A DNA stretch of 64,000 nucleotides. It comes from Nautilus pompilius. Taxonomy: Eukaryota > Mollusca > Cephalopoda > Nautilida > Nautilidae. The position numbers were made by a program, and so were the translations under genes. Below the pieces are notes generated by a model. That model had not been told where the DNA came from. It saw nothing but the letters and a program-made list of their open reading frames with translations, and made no database searches. Numbering within the stretch: the first letter of the stretch is position 1; each line of letters begins with the position of its first letter. The DNA is taken from assembly GCA_018389105.1 (NCBI GenBank), contig JACATO010000320.1:620001-684000 (forward strand). Reading direction: 5' to 3'. Shown piece by piece: positions 28,201 to 38,605 of this stretch.

Positions 28201-31200
28201 TTATATTTTTTAAATTACCAATTAATGACATAAATAAAAAAAAAACAAGAAAAACAACTATAAACTCAATTGAACTTATTTGCTCTTTTGTGGTTACCAC
28301 AAACCCCTATATAGTCCTGTTACACTTTTGGCAAGCATTTTAAGAGAAGTAAAGTATACAAAGCCAAATAAGTACAGTGGCAATTTTTATGGACAGCAGA
28401 ATTACACATGGATATGCAGTATATTAGTATTATTAAGTCATATAGTAAGTTTTAAAACAGGGGTAACTTTGTACACTTTTTTATTATAGCTATAAAATAG
28501 AAAAATCAGAAATTTTTTGTTTGGGTATTTGTTTGTTTTCTCTTTATATTCTTCTTGATAATGAACTGGATCAGGAATCTGACAACAACTATTTTTATTT
28601 GTATTTAGTTTATATTATTTTACCAATAATTAGTCTCTGCTAAAAATTAGTTTTAAAAAGCATGAAAATTTGTAAAAAAAAAAAAAAAACTTTGTTTTAG
28701 AGATTATTATTAATTGTATAAACAAAAAAGAACATTTAGCATTTTCATTTTTACTTGAATATGTTGAAATATTAGAATTTAGTTAGTGGCCTAAAATTTG
28801 TGGTGTTTAATATATTAATTTATCAACCTGGAAAGTTCTAATAATACTACAGATAGTAAATGAGTTTGAGAGTGTGTACCACTATGGAAAACAATTGTTG
28901 TCAGCATTTAAAATAGAAATTCATTCAACTAGTTATTAGTAATATTTGTTTTCCTAATATAATATGTTCAGGTTATCTATTTTCTTATTATTTTTATGTT
29001 TTTACTTCAGTATATATGTAGTTAGTTTATGATAAGTTGATATTTTATCATTGTATACTGGGTTTAATATTAATTTTTCTTTTTAAATATTTTTTAGTGA
29101 GAAGTCGCTGTTTGATAACAAGAAAGCAATCAGAGGAGGCATCCCAATAGTTTTTCGTAAGTTTGGAATATCGGTTGTTATGTTTTGTGTAGGAGAAAGT
29201 CATTGTAGAAGTGCCGTTTACAGCCAGCTACACGAACCCTGGCTAATTTGTTTAGATCACAAACAACCCTGAATTCTTTTTTTTTTTTTTTTTATTTTTA
29301 AATCACTGTATTTTCCTTAAAAATGGACAGTTTTCCAAACTTCAAGGTTGGCAGAGTTAACAAATAACTTTCCATAAAAAGACGAAACTTTTTTAAAATA
29401 CTCAGTTATGTAAATCATTTAAGTTGGTAAATCCATTTAGTTTTGAAAATAAAGTAAAATAAGCATTCAGGAATATATGTTGCCTCTTTTTATTTTGAGG
29501 CAATTAAAGAAAAAAATTAAATGTAAGAAACATTAGTTCATGTGTCCAGTTGAACCTGAGGCTTAATTTTCCCTGACTAAATCACATCTTTGCTTAGCAA
29601 AGACAAAAGTCAACAGTCAAGGAGACTAGGTGTATGGCTGGCTTTTATTTTCTCAACTTTAAATTAATCCATTATACATAATTGCATGTACTGATATTGA
29701 ATATCAGTAATTTTTTATTGTGGCATGTATGTACACTTTGAGTCTTACAAAATAGCATAAAATATGAAATTAATATTTAGTGGTGCTCCTAGATGTGACA
29801 CTTTGTGGCAAGGATGCACTGAGAGTTTGTGTGAAAGCATGGTCCACGTTTTCCCTTCATATCTGTCACAGATGTGGGTGAGGTCTTGTTTCTTACAGTT
29901 GATGATCAAGGAGCTCCCAGATGTTCAACTGGAATTGTGTCAGGGCTTCTAGATGCCCAGGAAGAATCTGTAGCCTCTCTTCCATAGAGTGGCAACTTTG
30001 GAGGTCTGGAAAGTGGCATAAGATGATCATCCAGAATGGATATGTATGCAATAGAATTCAGAAAACCCTCTAAAACACTAGTTCATCATTTCCACTGACC
30101 AAAATTACTGCCCACAGAACACTAAAATCACTGTATAAAAGTATGAGCCTCAAACAGGCCTAAAATGCTTGACTGGCCTTTCTCCACACCCATGTTTGTC
30201 TGTTCAATATGAATTGATGAGAGGTTCATCAAAGAACAGAACAGATGTCAGAATGCCATAGGTTTGTTTCCTTTCCTGTGCCCATGCATATTTACACTTT
30301 ATACTGGTTTCTGTAAGCAGGGATTTTTGTCAGGCCATGCATCCATTGTAGCTCAGTTTACCCAAATATCATTGAATTGAATGTTGTGATACATTTACAA
30401 TATTGTCAATATGGGCAAGTGTCCTGCATGGATTAGAATTCACCTTGTGAACAAAGGCTCTTTGGGTTAATTCTGTAACCATTAATGGCCATCCTGATCA
30501 ATGGTTAGCTGCTCTTTCATTTGAAGAAAATCAATGGTAATATCATGCATTGTCAAGCACAATCTGAGTGTCCAAAATTCTAACCTTCTGAAAATAGTGA
30601 TAAAGTACTAGCAGCAACTGTATGAGGCATCTTTAACATTATTCTAGCTCTGTTTTCTTATGGTGTACTAATTATAACCCGAGTACATGGTCTTAAGGGT
30701 AACATATGGGTTCTTATTTTATTTCCGCAGAGCTCTGTATAATTAAATTTTATTCACAGTAATTCTCACTACCATAGCTGAAACACACTGCCCTGATATA
30801 AGTAAATAGGCTGTCATTTTTGTTTAACTTGTTTCCTTAGGCTGTTTCCTTCAGACATATAAGTGTTTATTTCAGTTGAGCTGATTATTCTCATGGTTGG
30901 TTTTAGTTATTTGTGACCAAGGTGAAAGTCTTTTGACCCTATACACGTTTTCCTCTTTTAAGGCATGTAGAGGGATGAGGGTTTTTTTTTTTTTTTAAAG
31001 TATCTTGAATCTGAGGGTAATCTGAAAAAATGCGTGGAATGTCACTGACTGTAGCTGTACAAATTTCTAGCATATACTTGCTCTTGTAAACAGCTGTCAA
31101 CACCAAAAAACAAGATTCCCCTTGTGTGTGTGTGTGTGTAGGTAAGTCCGCCTGCCTGCCTACCTAATGCTACCACTAATCAGGCTGAATGGAAACAACA

Positions 31201-34200
31201 ACAGAAACCAGAAAAACCTCTCTGCTTTTACGAGTTAAATCTAATTGCTTATTCAGGCATCAGACTCAGGTTTGATGTCTGTTATTGAACAAAATTACTT
31301 TCATATGTGATTACCATATACTGACTAGTTATTACTTTGGAGAAATTTTTTAAACCAGATAAATGATTGCCCAAATTTAAAAAAAAAAAAAGTTTTTTAA
31401 TTTTTTTTTTCATATCTGCATGATAAACAAACTTAAGCAAATTATGCTTAATAAATAGATTATATGAGAAAAATTTAGGGAATGGTGTTAAAAGGTTAAC
31501 GTCTGCATACTAAAAATAATTTTGAGAGGGTTCATAATAAACGTTAGAAACAACTTTTCTGGTGTGACATAATTAATTTTTAATTAAGATGAGTACTTAT
31601 TAAAGTCACTTTAACAATATTTCAATATTATTTTATTTTTTATAAAACGTTCAGTAGATATTTGAAAATGGGTCTTTAAGTAGTATGTATGTATCTACAA
31701 ATAACTTTTAACTCCATTATTAAAAATTGAAGAAAAGCAGCATCTTCAACAAATAAACCACAGTTATTACCATTGTAAGCTAATAGATATTTGTTTGATT
31801 TTCTATATATATGTAAAAAAGTATGGAAACTTTTTATTTTTCTTTTTATGAAGAAATTTTAAAATAGATTTTTGGATAAGTATTTTCTCTTAACCTGATA
31901 TACAGAAGAAATATCATGGTGGTTAATGATGTAAACATAGCGACACCAATACAAGAAACATGCTACATTACTAAATAGCATGTTTTCTAACAAAACAAGC
32001 TCTTAAGTTTGAAAATTAACTGCAATGGAAATTAGTTTTAATTACTGTTTTACCTGTTAATGCAGCACTCTATTCTCTTGTCAGGCATAATTCCTATGAA
32101 CATCTGTGTAATTATTTATTGCCATTTTAGCTCATTTTGGACCTTGGAAGTATGGTCCACAGCATGGTTTTGCCAGAATTTCACGTTGGAAGCTTGACCT
32201 GCCACCTACCAAGGTATGTAATATTGTCATGGTGTAAGATAAGAATAGTAAAAAAAATAAATCAAATTGTATATAAGTCCCTATTTAAAACTTGTATATG
32301 TCTGTTTTAATGCACAGAAACTTTATTCTATTGTCATTTGAAAAGATAATTCTATGCCATTTACTTTAATTACAAAAAATTTCAACTTAAGTTCTTGCAT
32401 TATCAATATATTTTCTCAAATGTAGTGCCACATTTTCAATAGAGTAAGATGGTTTTGCTGCATACACTTTATTTGGTACATCCCCATAAGAAAAAGTAAC
32501 AAGGTTAGGCCTGCGCTTTTGAGAGATCATTCTGTTGGGAGCCATAGACTTGGCTAATGCTAGTGTTTTCTATGAAGGAATCTGCGCTAGGACTATCAGT
32601 GCCCAGATTTTGAGTTAAAAATTTTTAGCACTCTAAGCAACACCCTACCACTCCCAGAAGAGACAGGTTCCTTCAGATTGTTTTTACAATCATCAAATCT
32701 ATTAACATTTTCTATAAAGCATTAATTATGAGTCTGCACTATGAAGATCTATTAAAAATCTGATCATGAATGGTATACAATAGCAACAATTATAAATTTT
32801 TGTTTTATTGATAATGATGATTCTTTAGTTTAAAGATGGCAGAGCACAATCAGTATAGTAAAGATGCCTCTGAAAGTATCTACAGTGATTGATGACTTGA
32901 CTTTTCTTTTGAATATAAATGCTGAATTTCAAGTATAAATTACACAAATTGATAGGTGAAGTTTATACTTATTTACTGGATTATAGTTTTTAAGGAATTT
33001 TACAGATGTTAAGTATACAGTGATCTAATTAGAAGAATCCTTTTCTGGTTGGCACTCACAAATATAAGAATGAAGACTTTCCACTTACTATTTTTATTAT
33101 CAGAAGATGATTACACTTTTAAATTTCCAAATCTCTAATTGCTTTGTATTAAATTTGAATGCCAATGGTATATTTTATGTATCAATAAAAAAAAAATTTT
33201 TTTTTTTGCATTTTAGCTGATTGGGTCCTGAAGCATTCAAGAGTGGAACTAGTTTACACAACTCAAATCTTTAAAATGTTCTGAGTTTGAAGAAAAGTTG
33301 CTATTAAGTGTAACATTTCTTAGGGGCACACGTTTGTGTGTGTATGTGTGAATAGTTCAAAACATTTTATTTCTTGATCAAAATTTTTAGCTAAACAATT
33401 TTAGTAGATTAACTTTTATCAGATAGCTTTAGCAGCTAAAGGATTAACTACAAAAGAGAACACTAGTTCTTAAGTGGTCAGTATATCTAGAGTTTGAAAA
33501 TTTTCTGCTGGCTTTTAAAAAATTTTAGCTGCCTAGTTAATATGTTGTTTTGAAATGTTTTGTGTTTTTATATCATTCCCCTTTTGCTTAAAATGTGTTT
33601 GTTTTAAGGAGCTAAACACTCAGTTTTCACTTTATGAAAAGACTGCAGGTAAAATCATAACAGACACTGTTCCTTGCAGGACAAAAATGGTAATGTGTTT
33701 GCTGCATTTTGCCTTGAAGAAAATGAGCAGTCAATAAACATGTTGAACATAATGTAAGTAGGTTTTGTCTAGTTGTATATTTAACATGTTAAAGTTTTGT
33801 TTTTAAAAGTTTTATAAGATTCTAAAAACTAACTAAAATTCTTTTAAAATATGTATTCATAATTGACCCAGTACTATTATAGAACACATGGTATTCTGCA
33901 CTGTGGTACTATCTGTAATTTATAGCTAGGTATTGACTGAACAATGAAGTAGTCTTTATTTTTTAAAAAAGTATTTGTAGTTTGTAAAATAAAGGATTAG
34001 CTTATATCTTTTAGCTTTCTTGTTTGTTTTGTAAAGAAATTTGTTTGGATCTCTTCGGTTGGTGTGGTAGTGTTTTTAGTTTATTCATGATTGATTTTTA
34101 CTTGTTTTGTCTTTCAGCTAATTAAAGATTACTTTTGTCTGGTCTTTTGTGTCAGCAGTTTCTTGCAGTATGCAAGTTTATATTTTATTGCATCAAGCAA

Positions 34201-37200
34201 AACATTCTGGAAGGCAACTCCCTTGATTTATCTTACTTATGACTTTAAAAAATCTTTAATTCATTACCTACAGGTGGTAGTACAAGCATTAACATCTTGG
34301 AAAAAATGAAATACAGAAATACCATGCCCTGATGTAGTTGCACTGCTCTTGCAGAATAATCAAGTTGTTTTTAAATCTCCTCTATAACAGGTTCAAGCTG
34401 GTTTATACTCTGAGACTGGAAGAATCGTCTTTTCAGATTAACTTTTCTATTCATAATACTGGTAAGCAATTTCTTTAGATATTTTAAAGAAAACTTCTTA
34501 CCTATTATTTTTATAGGGATATGCATAAACTGACCCCTCTCTTTCTCTCTCACACACACACATCCTTTCACTTACTCTGTTAATCATTCTCTCTCTCTCT
34601 CTCCATGGAGAGTTTCCCACTTTTGAATAACATTTTCATGTCCATTCATCAAACTGTGACTTTGAAATGTTGATAAATGAAATGAAATAAAACATTTGAT
34701 AATAAATGTTTGGAACAACAAAAGTAATTTATAGTTAGCAGTTTATCAGCTTTTGTTTGAATTTCATTGTAGAAATGCATTTTTTTTATATAGAAATACT
34801 TATTTATAATTGGTTAGAAAAAATAATATATATGTAATTTGCCAAAAAAAAGAACTGAAAGCATTCTCATAAGACAAGTCAAGCAAAAGTTGATAAATTG
34901 TTAATTATGACTTCATTTGATTAAGGCCAATTAAAAATCATATTGCTATGAGCAGGTAGAAACTTATATTAATACTGTTGCTTTTAGATAAAATAACATA
35001 TGATTTCACCTGTTTGCTGCATACATACATACTCACACCTGATGTTGAAGAGGTGGAAATTACTGACCTGAAGACTCTTACCTATGTGGATAAGGTAAGT
35101 TAAGTTACACCTGTCTGTAGGTAGATGTAAATATCATTACCTCAAGTCTTTGCTCAACATTTCATCTTGCAGTTAAAACAGAGGTTTGATATATTAATAT
35201 AAAATGAAGCATACATTTTATGAAGTACAAATTTTTCTGTTAACATATTTTAATGGAAAGAGAAAAATATTTACAGTGTATACACATTACTGTATACTAG
35301 TTTAAAAAAAACATAAAACAAATTGGGATTTTTTAAAATTTTTATTCATACTGTGGAATTTTTAAAAATGTTCTTTAGTTGATAGTTTGCTTCAAAAAAT
35401 AAAATATGAAAATGATCTAAAGACTGAAGTCTTTATAAAATGTATTTTGTAGAATTTTTCTATGCATGTATTTAAAATTAGGAAAAGAGAAATTCAATTA
35501 CTGAATTTTAGTTTTTTTTCTTCAAGTTTTTATGTGCATCCTGCTGTTTTAATTTTATTGAGTTAAAATTTAACAATTTTTAAGTGAAATGTGTTCACTC
35601 TTATTTTTTTTTTTAATTTGCACATTAACTTTTTTTTTTCAACTTTAGAAACTGTTATTAAATTTTCAAATTAATTATTTTACTTTCTCATTTGTTTGTT
35701 TCTAAACAGTATTATTTATTGGTTATCAAGATAGAAGACACTTTTGTTAGCTGCTTTTCCTTTTGGTGGCTGAAGATAACATTTTTCAAAGTTATATCTA
35801 TCAGCTTAGTATGGAAGGCAAGAGACTTTTGATTATCTAAACACACTGCTCTATCTCAACAGTTGACAAATAAAGAAGTAACGGAAGAAAATGAGAAAGT
35901 CCAAGTACACGGAGAAACAGACAGGTGAGATATATTGTAAATGGTCATAATGTGAACATTCTACTTGTCTACTAATAAATATGGTTATGGTAAAGTGAAG
36001 TCTGGCACTTAAGATATACACAGCTTTTTTATTGCTTCTAAATTTAGTTCTGTAGTAGATACAACTGTATGTGTATTTTTAAATGAAAAAGCTATGCAAA
36101 AAAAGAGAGAATAGAACTATATTAGGTTTAATTGTTAAATTAAAACATTTTAAAATATGGTATGTTACTTGTCTGCCTTTTTCTTAGACTCCAAAATAGA
36201 CTATTTAATTAAAATTTGTTTTCTTAATATATATATATACAAAGTGGTTTTTAACATCATAAATTTAGAAAGTTTAAATATGAAACCTTTATATTTCCAG
36301 AATTTACAAGAATGCTCCAAGAAAGATTACAGTCAAGACCACACCAAACAGAATCATCATGATTGAGACGCTCAATTTTCCAGATATTGGTATGAGCATA
36401 ATTTGCATAACTGCTTTCAAGATTCACATTATTGAAAAATAACAAAATTTACATTAAAAAAAAACATGATATGTCAATTAAAAGCTACTTAGTTTAATAG
36501 AAATTCTTAATTACTTCTTGTTATTATTTTAATAGTTAACTTGGCAATAGAAATCGTGGAAGAAACTAGGACATCAATATATGTAGTTTGACTGATGCTG
36601 TGCACATCTTCTGAGGTTCTACTAGTATGTCTGAATTGGAAAAAATAAATCTGTCTCTATCCGTTTTTTTTCTGGCCATTAGCAACTACTATTTTATTAT
36701 TTCTAACCAAAAAAATTTTAATAAAACAGAAAATGTAACTAAAAAACATGAGAATGTAAATGAGGCATCATCCATAATATTAGGGGGGGGTGACAAAATG
36801 GAATAGATTTTGTGTTCAAATTTTTGTTATGATAGATGGAACACAAACAAAAATTAATACAGACTAAAAATTACTTTATTAATCAGGTTGACTCTTACTT
36901 TTTCATTAATATATTTTTGGATGAGGCCAGGATACATTTCAAATTATTAAATCAAAAAAGGGAACAGGCTAACATTTAAAGTAGGTGCATCCATTAAGCA
37001 AAAAACTATGCTAAAGCATTTAATTAAGTTGGTATACTAATGTGTATTTGCTTTATTAGCAATTAATAAATTACTTGATAAACATCTGTTAAAGAAGACT
37101 AGATAGAATGAATTGTGACATAAGGGACTTTTGAGCCAGAATATGAGTTTTTGCCAGTTTAGTTATTTTTCATTGAAAATATCTCTCAGTTATTCATCTA

Positions 37201-37841
37201 TCATTATAGAAAGTTTCTTTTTTTTAATGATATTTTTAAATTAAAACAAAAAAATGTGTTATATTAAAACTTTCTCAAGGTTTTTCACTATTTCTTGGTA
37301 GCCCTATCTCATTTATTTTACATCATAAAAGATTCAGAAACATTTTTGTCTTTTGGGGCAAAATATAAAAATTTGTAGTTGATTTTCAAGAAATTTTATC
37401 ATTAGTAGCATTGAAAAAAATAATGGGTTGAGATAAATGTAAGATCTATAAAAGATCATTTAAACAGGGTTATTGTGATGAGTTTTTAACTGACGACATG
37501 AAGTTATTCTGAGTAAGTAAAGATGATCTTACTGAAAGACTGTTTGGGTAATTTTTCTTAGGTCAACAAGGGAAATTAAGACCTCTTTGACACTATGTGT
37601 GGATGATATTGGAGATGTGGACTAAAGAAATAATTTACAGGTTTATTTGTTTGTTTATTTTTTTTACACAGTTGTGTGGAATCCCTGGAAAGAAAAAGTG
37701 AAAGGAATGGCTGACATGGGCAATGAAGAGTACAAGAAATTTGTGTGTGTTGAGGTTGGCAATGTGACCAAGAGTGTAGAGATCAAATCAGGTCAGAGCT
37801 TTGAGTGTGTCCAAACCATTTCAGCTCTGGCTGTTCCCTAG
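13542..37841 (+). CDS. Glucose-6-phosphate 1-epimerase (D-hexose-6-phosphate mutarotase), complete ten-exon gene
   Basis: Cytosolic enzyme family that interconverts alpha and beta glucose-6-phosphate (aldose-1-epimerase fold; relatives are yeast YMR099C and bacterial YeaD). Coding exons: 13542-13620, 27477-27528, 29098-29156, 32131-32213, 33680-33753, 34391-34461, 34988-35094, 35863-35924, 36301-36389 and 37672-37841 (TAG stop). Their total is 846 nt, exactly 282 codons, and every intron is GT-AG with matching phase. The 281-residue length suits the family (yeast 297). Visible motifs are RGGIPIVFPHFGPW at about residues 56-69, QHGFAR at 74-79, LLHTY with the likely catalytic His151, and VCVEVG with the likely catalytic Glu253. 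The ATG at 13542 is the first in frame; the open frame upstream has only a GTG. The residue before NIMFKL is Leu where I would expect Trp (one base away). Galactose mutarotase (GALM) is excluded by the motif set. Confidence 0.92.
14119..14201. repeat. C-rich minisatellite, CCCCGA/CCCCAC-type, G-quadruplex-capable on minus strand
   Basis: About 80 bp of six-base units (CCCCGA, with CCCCAA and CTCCAC variants) contain more than ten runs of four or five C. A higher-order unit of roughly 24 bp ending in ACTCCACC repeats twice. The minus strand reads as closely spaced GGGG runs, ideal for stacked G-quadruplexes. The plus strand could form i-motifs. It lies in intron 1 of the epimerase gene, about 500 bp from its first donor. 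Confidence 0.85.
14202..18295. other. Intron 1 of the epimerase gene, first part: no feature recognised
   Basis: AT-rich intronic sequence with homopolymer runs, a short GT run near 14510 and many TAAT-type stretches. I see no exon-like open frame joined to usable splice sites, no transposon ends and no RNA gene here. Confidence 0.5.
18296..18645 (-). mobile_element. Penelope-like retroelement fragment, GIY-YIG endonuclease end
   Basis: Minus-strand reading across frames gives VVYIDQTKRRLNAHLAKH (about 18630-18570), matching the GIY-YIG core usually written YIGQTGRRLN. After a short gap follows ISRTSHEINFPEAKALEKGN and then KLLTNRKDGLTLEIP (18460-18300). That order, with the closing LNRDDGL-type motif, is characteristic of the C-terminal end of Penelope-like elements. 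The fragment has frameshifts and no reverse transcriptase upstream, so it is a truncated dead copy. Confidence 0.65.
19251..19296. repeat. (AAT)n microsatellite
   Basis: About fifteen uninterrupted AAT units in intron 1 of the epimerase gene. The near-perfect array is likely to be length-polymorphic. Confidence 0.97.
20390..22110 (-). pseudogene. hAT-family transposase remnant (THAP12/P52rIPK-like type)
   Basis: Reading the minus strand from about 22000 downward gives ordered hAT pieces in shifting frames. The block standing for GQGYDGA with the following YPK..Y..SH..NL..V stretch lies near 21700-21550. LSEQLQCADLNIQ falls near 21210-21180. A clean 91-codon stretch at 20795-21070 contains SIDHLLEEMQNHFRNFQS. 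The C-terminal dimerisation segment (KLIRNLL...AMMVIHCEKAAKL) lies at about 20640-20520. Stops and frameshifts are scattered throughout. Apparent open frames on the plus strand in this interval are shadows. Confidence 0.65.
23030..24457 (-). mobile_element. Shortened hAT element with terminal inverted repeats and 8-bp target duplication
   Basis: The left end begins CATTGCTGGATTTAG and the inverted right end CAGTGCCAGATTTAG; both continue into a GAGGCC / TTAGGGCCTC segment. The flanks are attaaagt (23022-23029) and aataaagt (24458-24465), 7 of 8 matching, as expected for hAT insertion. Inside, on the minus strand, 23609-23403 encodes the C-terminal hAT dimerisation domain (NCSGERSFSQLKRIKNELRA then LSALSIMCIESNKL). 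The rest of the transposase is absent, so this is a deletion derivative. Confidence 0.82.
24712..25060 (+). pseudogene. Possible Tigger-like transposase tail fragment
   Basis: Plus-strand frames give DDIVVKLKSNDVQANTDEEE and then FQTVEMCNHFKMFVATV. An acidic stretch followed by a helical segment is the layout at the C-terminus of Tigger/jerky-type transposases. A Tigger-like end (acagttggacctacttgag) lies at 22668, on the other side of the 23030-24457 hAT insertion, so the two pieces may be one element split by it. The match is weak. Confidence 0.35.
25061..27476. other. End of epimerase intron 1: nothing recognised
   Basis: AT-rich sequence without exon-like frames, terminal repeats or tandem arrays that I can support. 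The intron closes with a good polypyrimidine tract and CAG at 27474-27476. Confidence 0.5.
29770..30560 (-). pseudogene. Tc1/mariner-type transposase remnant
   Basis: Minus-strand frames read, from 30560 down, CKCITTFNSMIFG (STV-type helix region), TKIPAYRNQ (equivalent of RRP...L), then WHSDICSVL..DESHQF with VWRKASQAF (first catalytic block and the GRVRVWR strand) near 30250-30160. SVLWAVILVSGN (VMVWG block) follows near 30120-30085, and AYISILDDHLMP near 30050. The order matches Tc1-like transposases. No terminal repeats were found, and stops are frequent. It lies in intron 3 of the epimerase gene. Confidence 0.58.
30561..32130. other. Remainder of epimerase intron 3: short GT repeat only
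   Basis: Contains a small (GT)n run at about 31122-31140 followed by a CCTGCCTGCCTACC tract, and long A/T homopolymers near 31380-31410. No exon or mobile element is recognised. Confidence 0.5.
34540..34605. repeat. Compound CT / CA simple repeat
   Basis: Runs of CTCT, then CACACACACACA, then CTCTCTCTCTCTCTC within 65 bp in an epimerase intron, 80 bp after exon 6. Confidence 0.9.
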
Positions 37842-38452
37842 ATATATACCTCATGGTAATTTTGATCAGCTGTGTTTTGTTTGCTTTTTTTTTATTTGGT
37901 TTTATTCACTATATTTAAATGTTAGAAAGGCACTAAAACTCAGTATTCATTATAATATAGTTGTATCTGTACCCCTTATTGCAGCATATCCTACCTGTTG
38001 TAGGCTATAGTTAGTTTTCTATACACTCTACTATTTACTGTTTTGTTGAATTATGTCTACTTGCTTCATGATATTGGGTATTGCCATGAATGAATTTTAA
38101 AAGTTGAAATATACTTTTGAGGAGGTTATGAATATCAGGTTTACATGATGTGAATGATTATTACCTTCTAAAACCATTTTGTCTGTAATATTCAACATTT
38201 GTAAACCATTTTTCTTGATCTGAAAACTTCTAGTACAACTTAGTACGATTACATTACTCCTAACCATAGCTTTACAGATCAAAACACAGAGAGAAGAATC
38301 ATTTGGGTTGGTTAGCTAAAATATCACTCAGCTTTATTCTAGAATATTTAAACTTACTGCATTGGTTATCAGAGAAATTGCATAACAGTAGTTTTTGTGT
38401 CACAATTTTTATTATCTACTGTTTTATGGCAAGAGTGCTTGGATTAAGGAGA

Positions 38453-38605
38453 ACTACCTAATTAACATGCCAGCATTGGGCAAGTACTGGCCCAATACAG
38501 GCTGTTGTATTGGCCCGATATAGTTTGTGGAAAAACTCGTATCGTAATGGTAGGCTGGTATTGGCCCAGCATTGGTCTAATACAGGCATGTTTGTTGGGT
38601 AATTG
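38453..38605. mobile_element. Small MITE-like palindromic repeat
   Basis: The two halves are imperfect inverted copies. The left side reads aacatgccagcattgggc and then ctggcccaatacaggc. The right side, inverted, reads aacatgcctgtattagacc and then ctgggccaatacc. Within each half the CCAATAC/GTATTGG motif recurs several times. The size (about 150 bp), symmetry and internal motif repetition fit a non-autonomous DNA element, lying 0.6 kb after the epimerase stop codon. No clear target duplication is seen. Confidence 0.55.
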
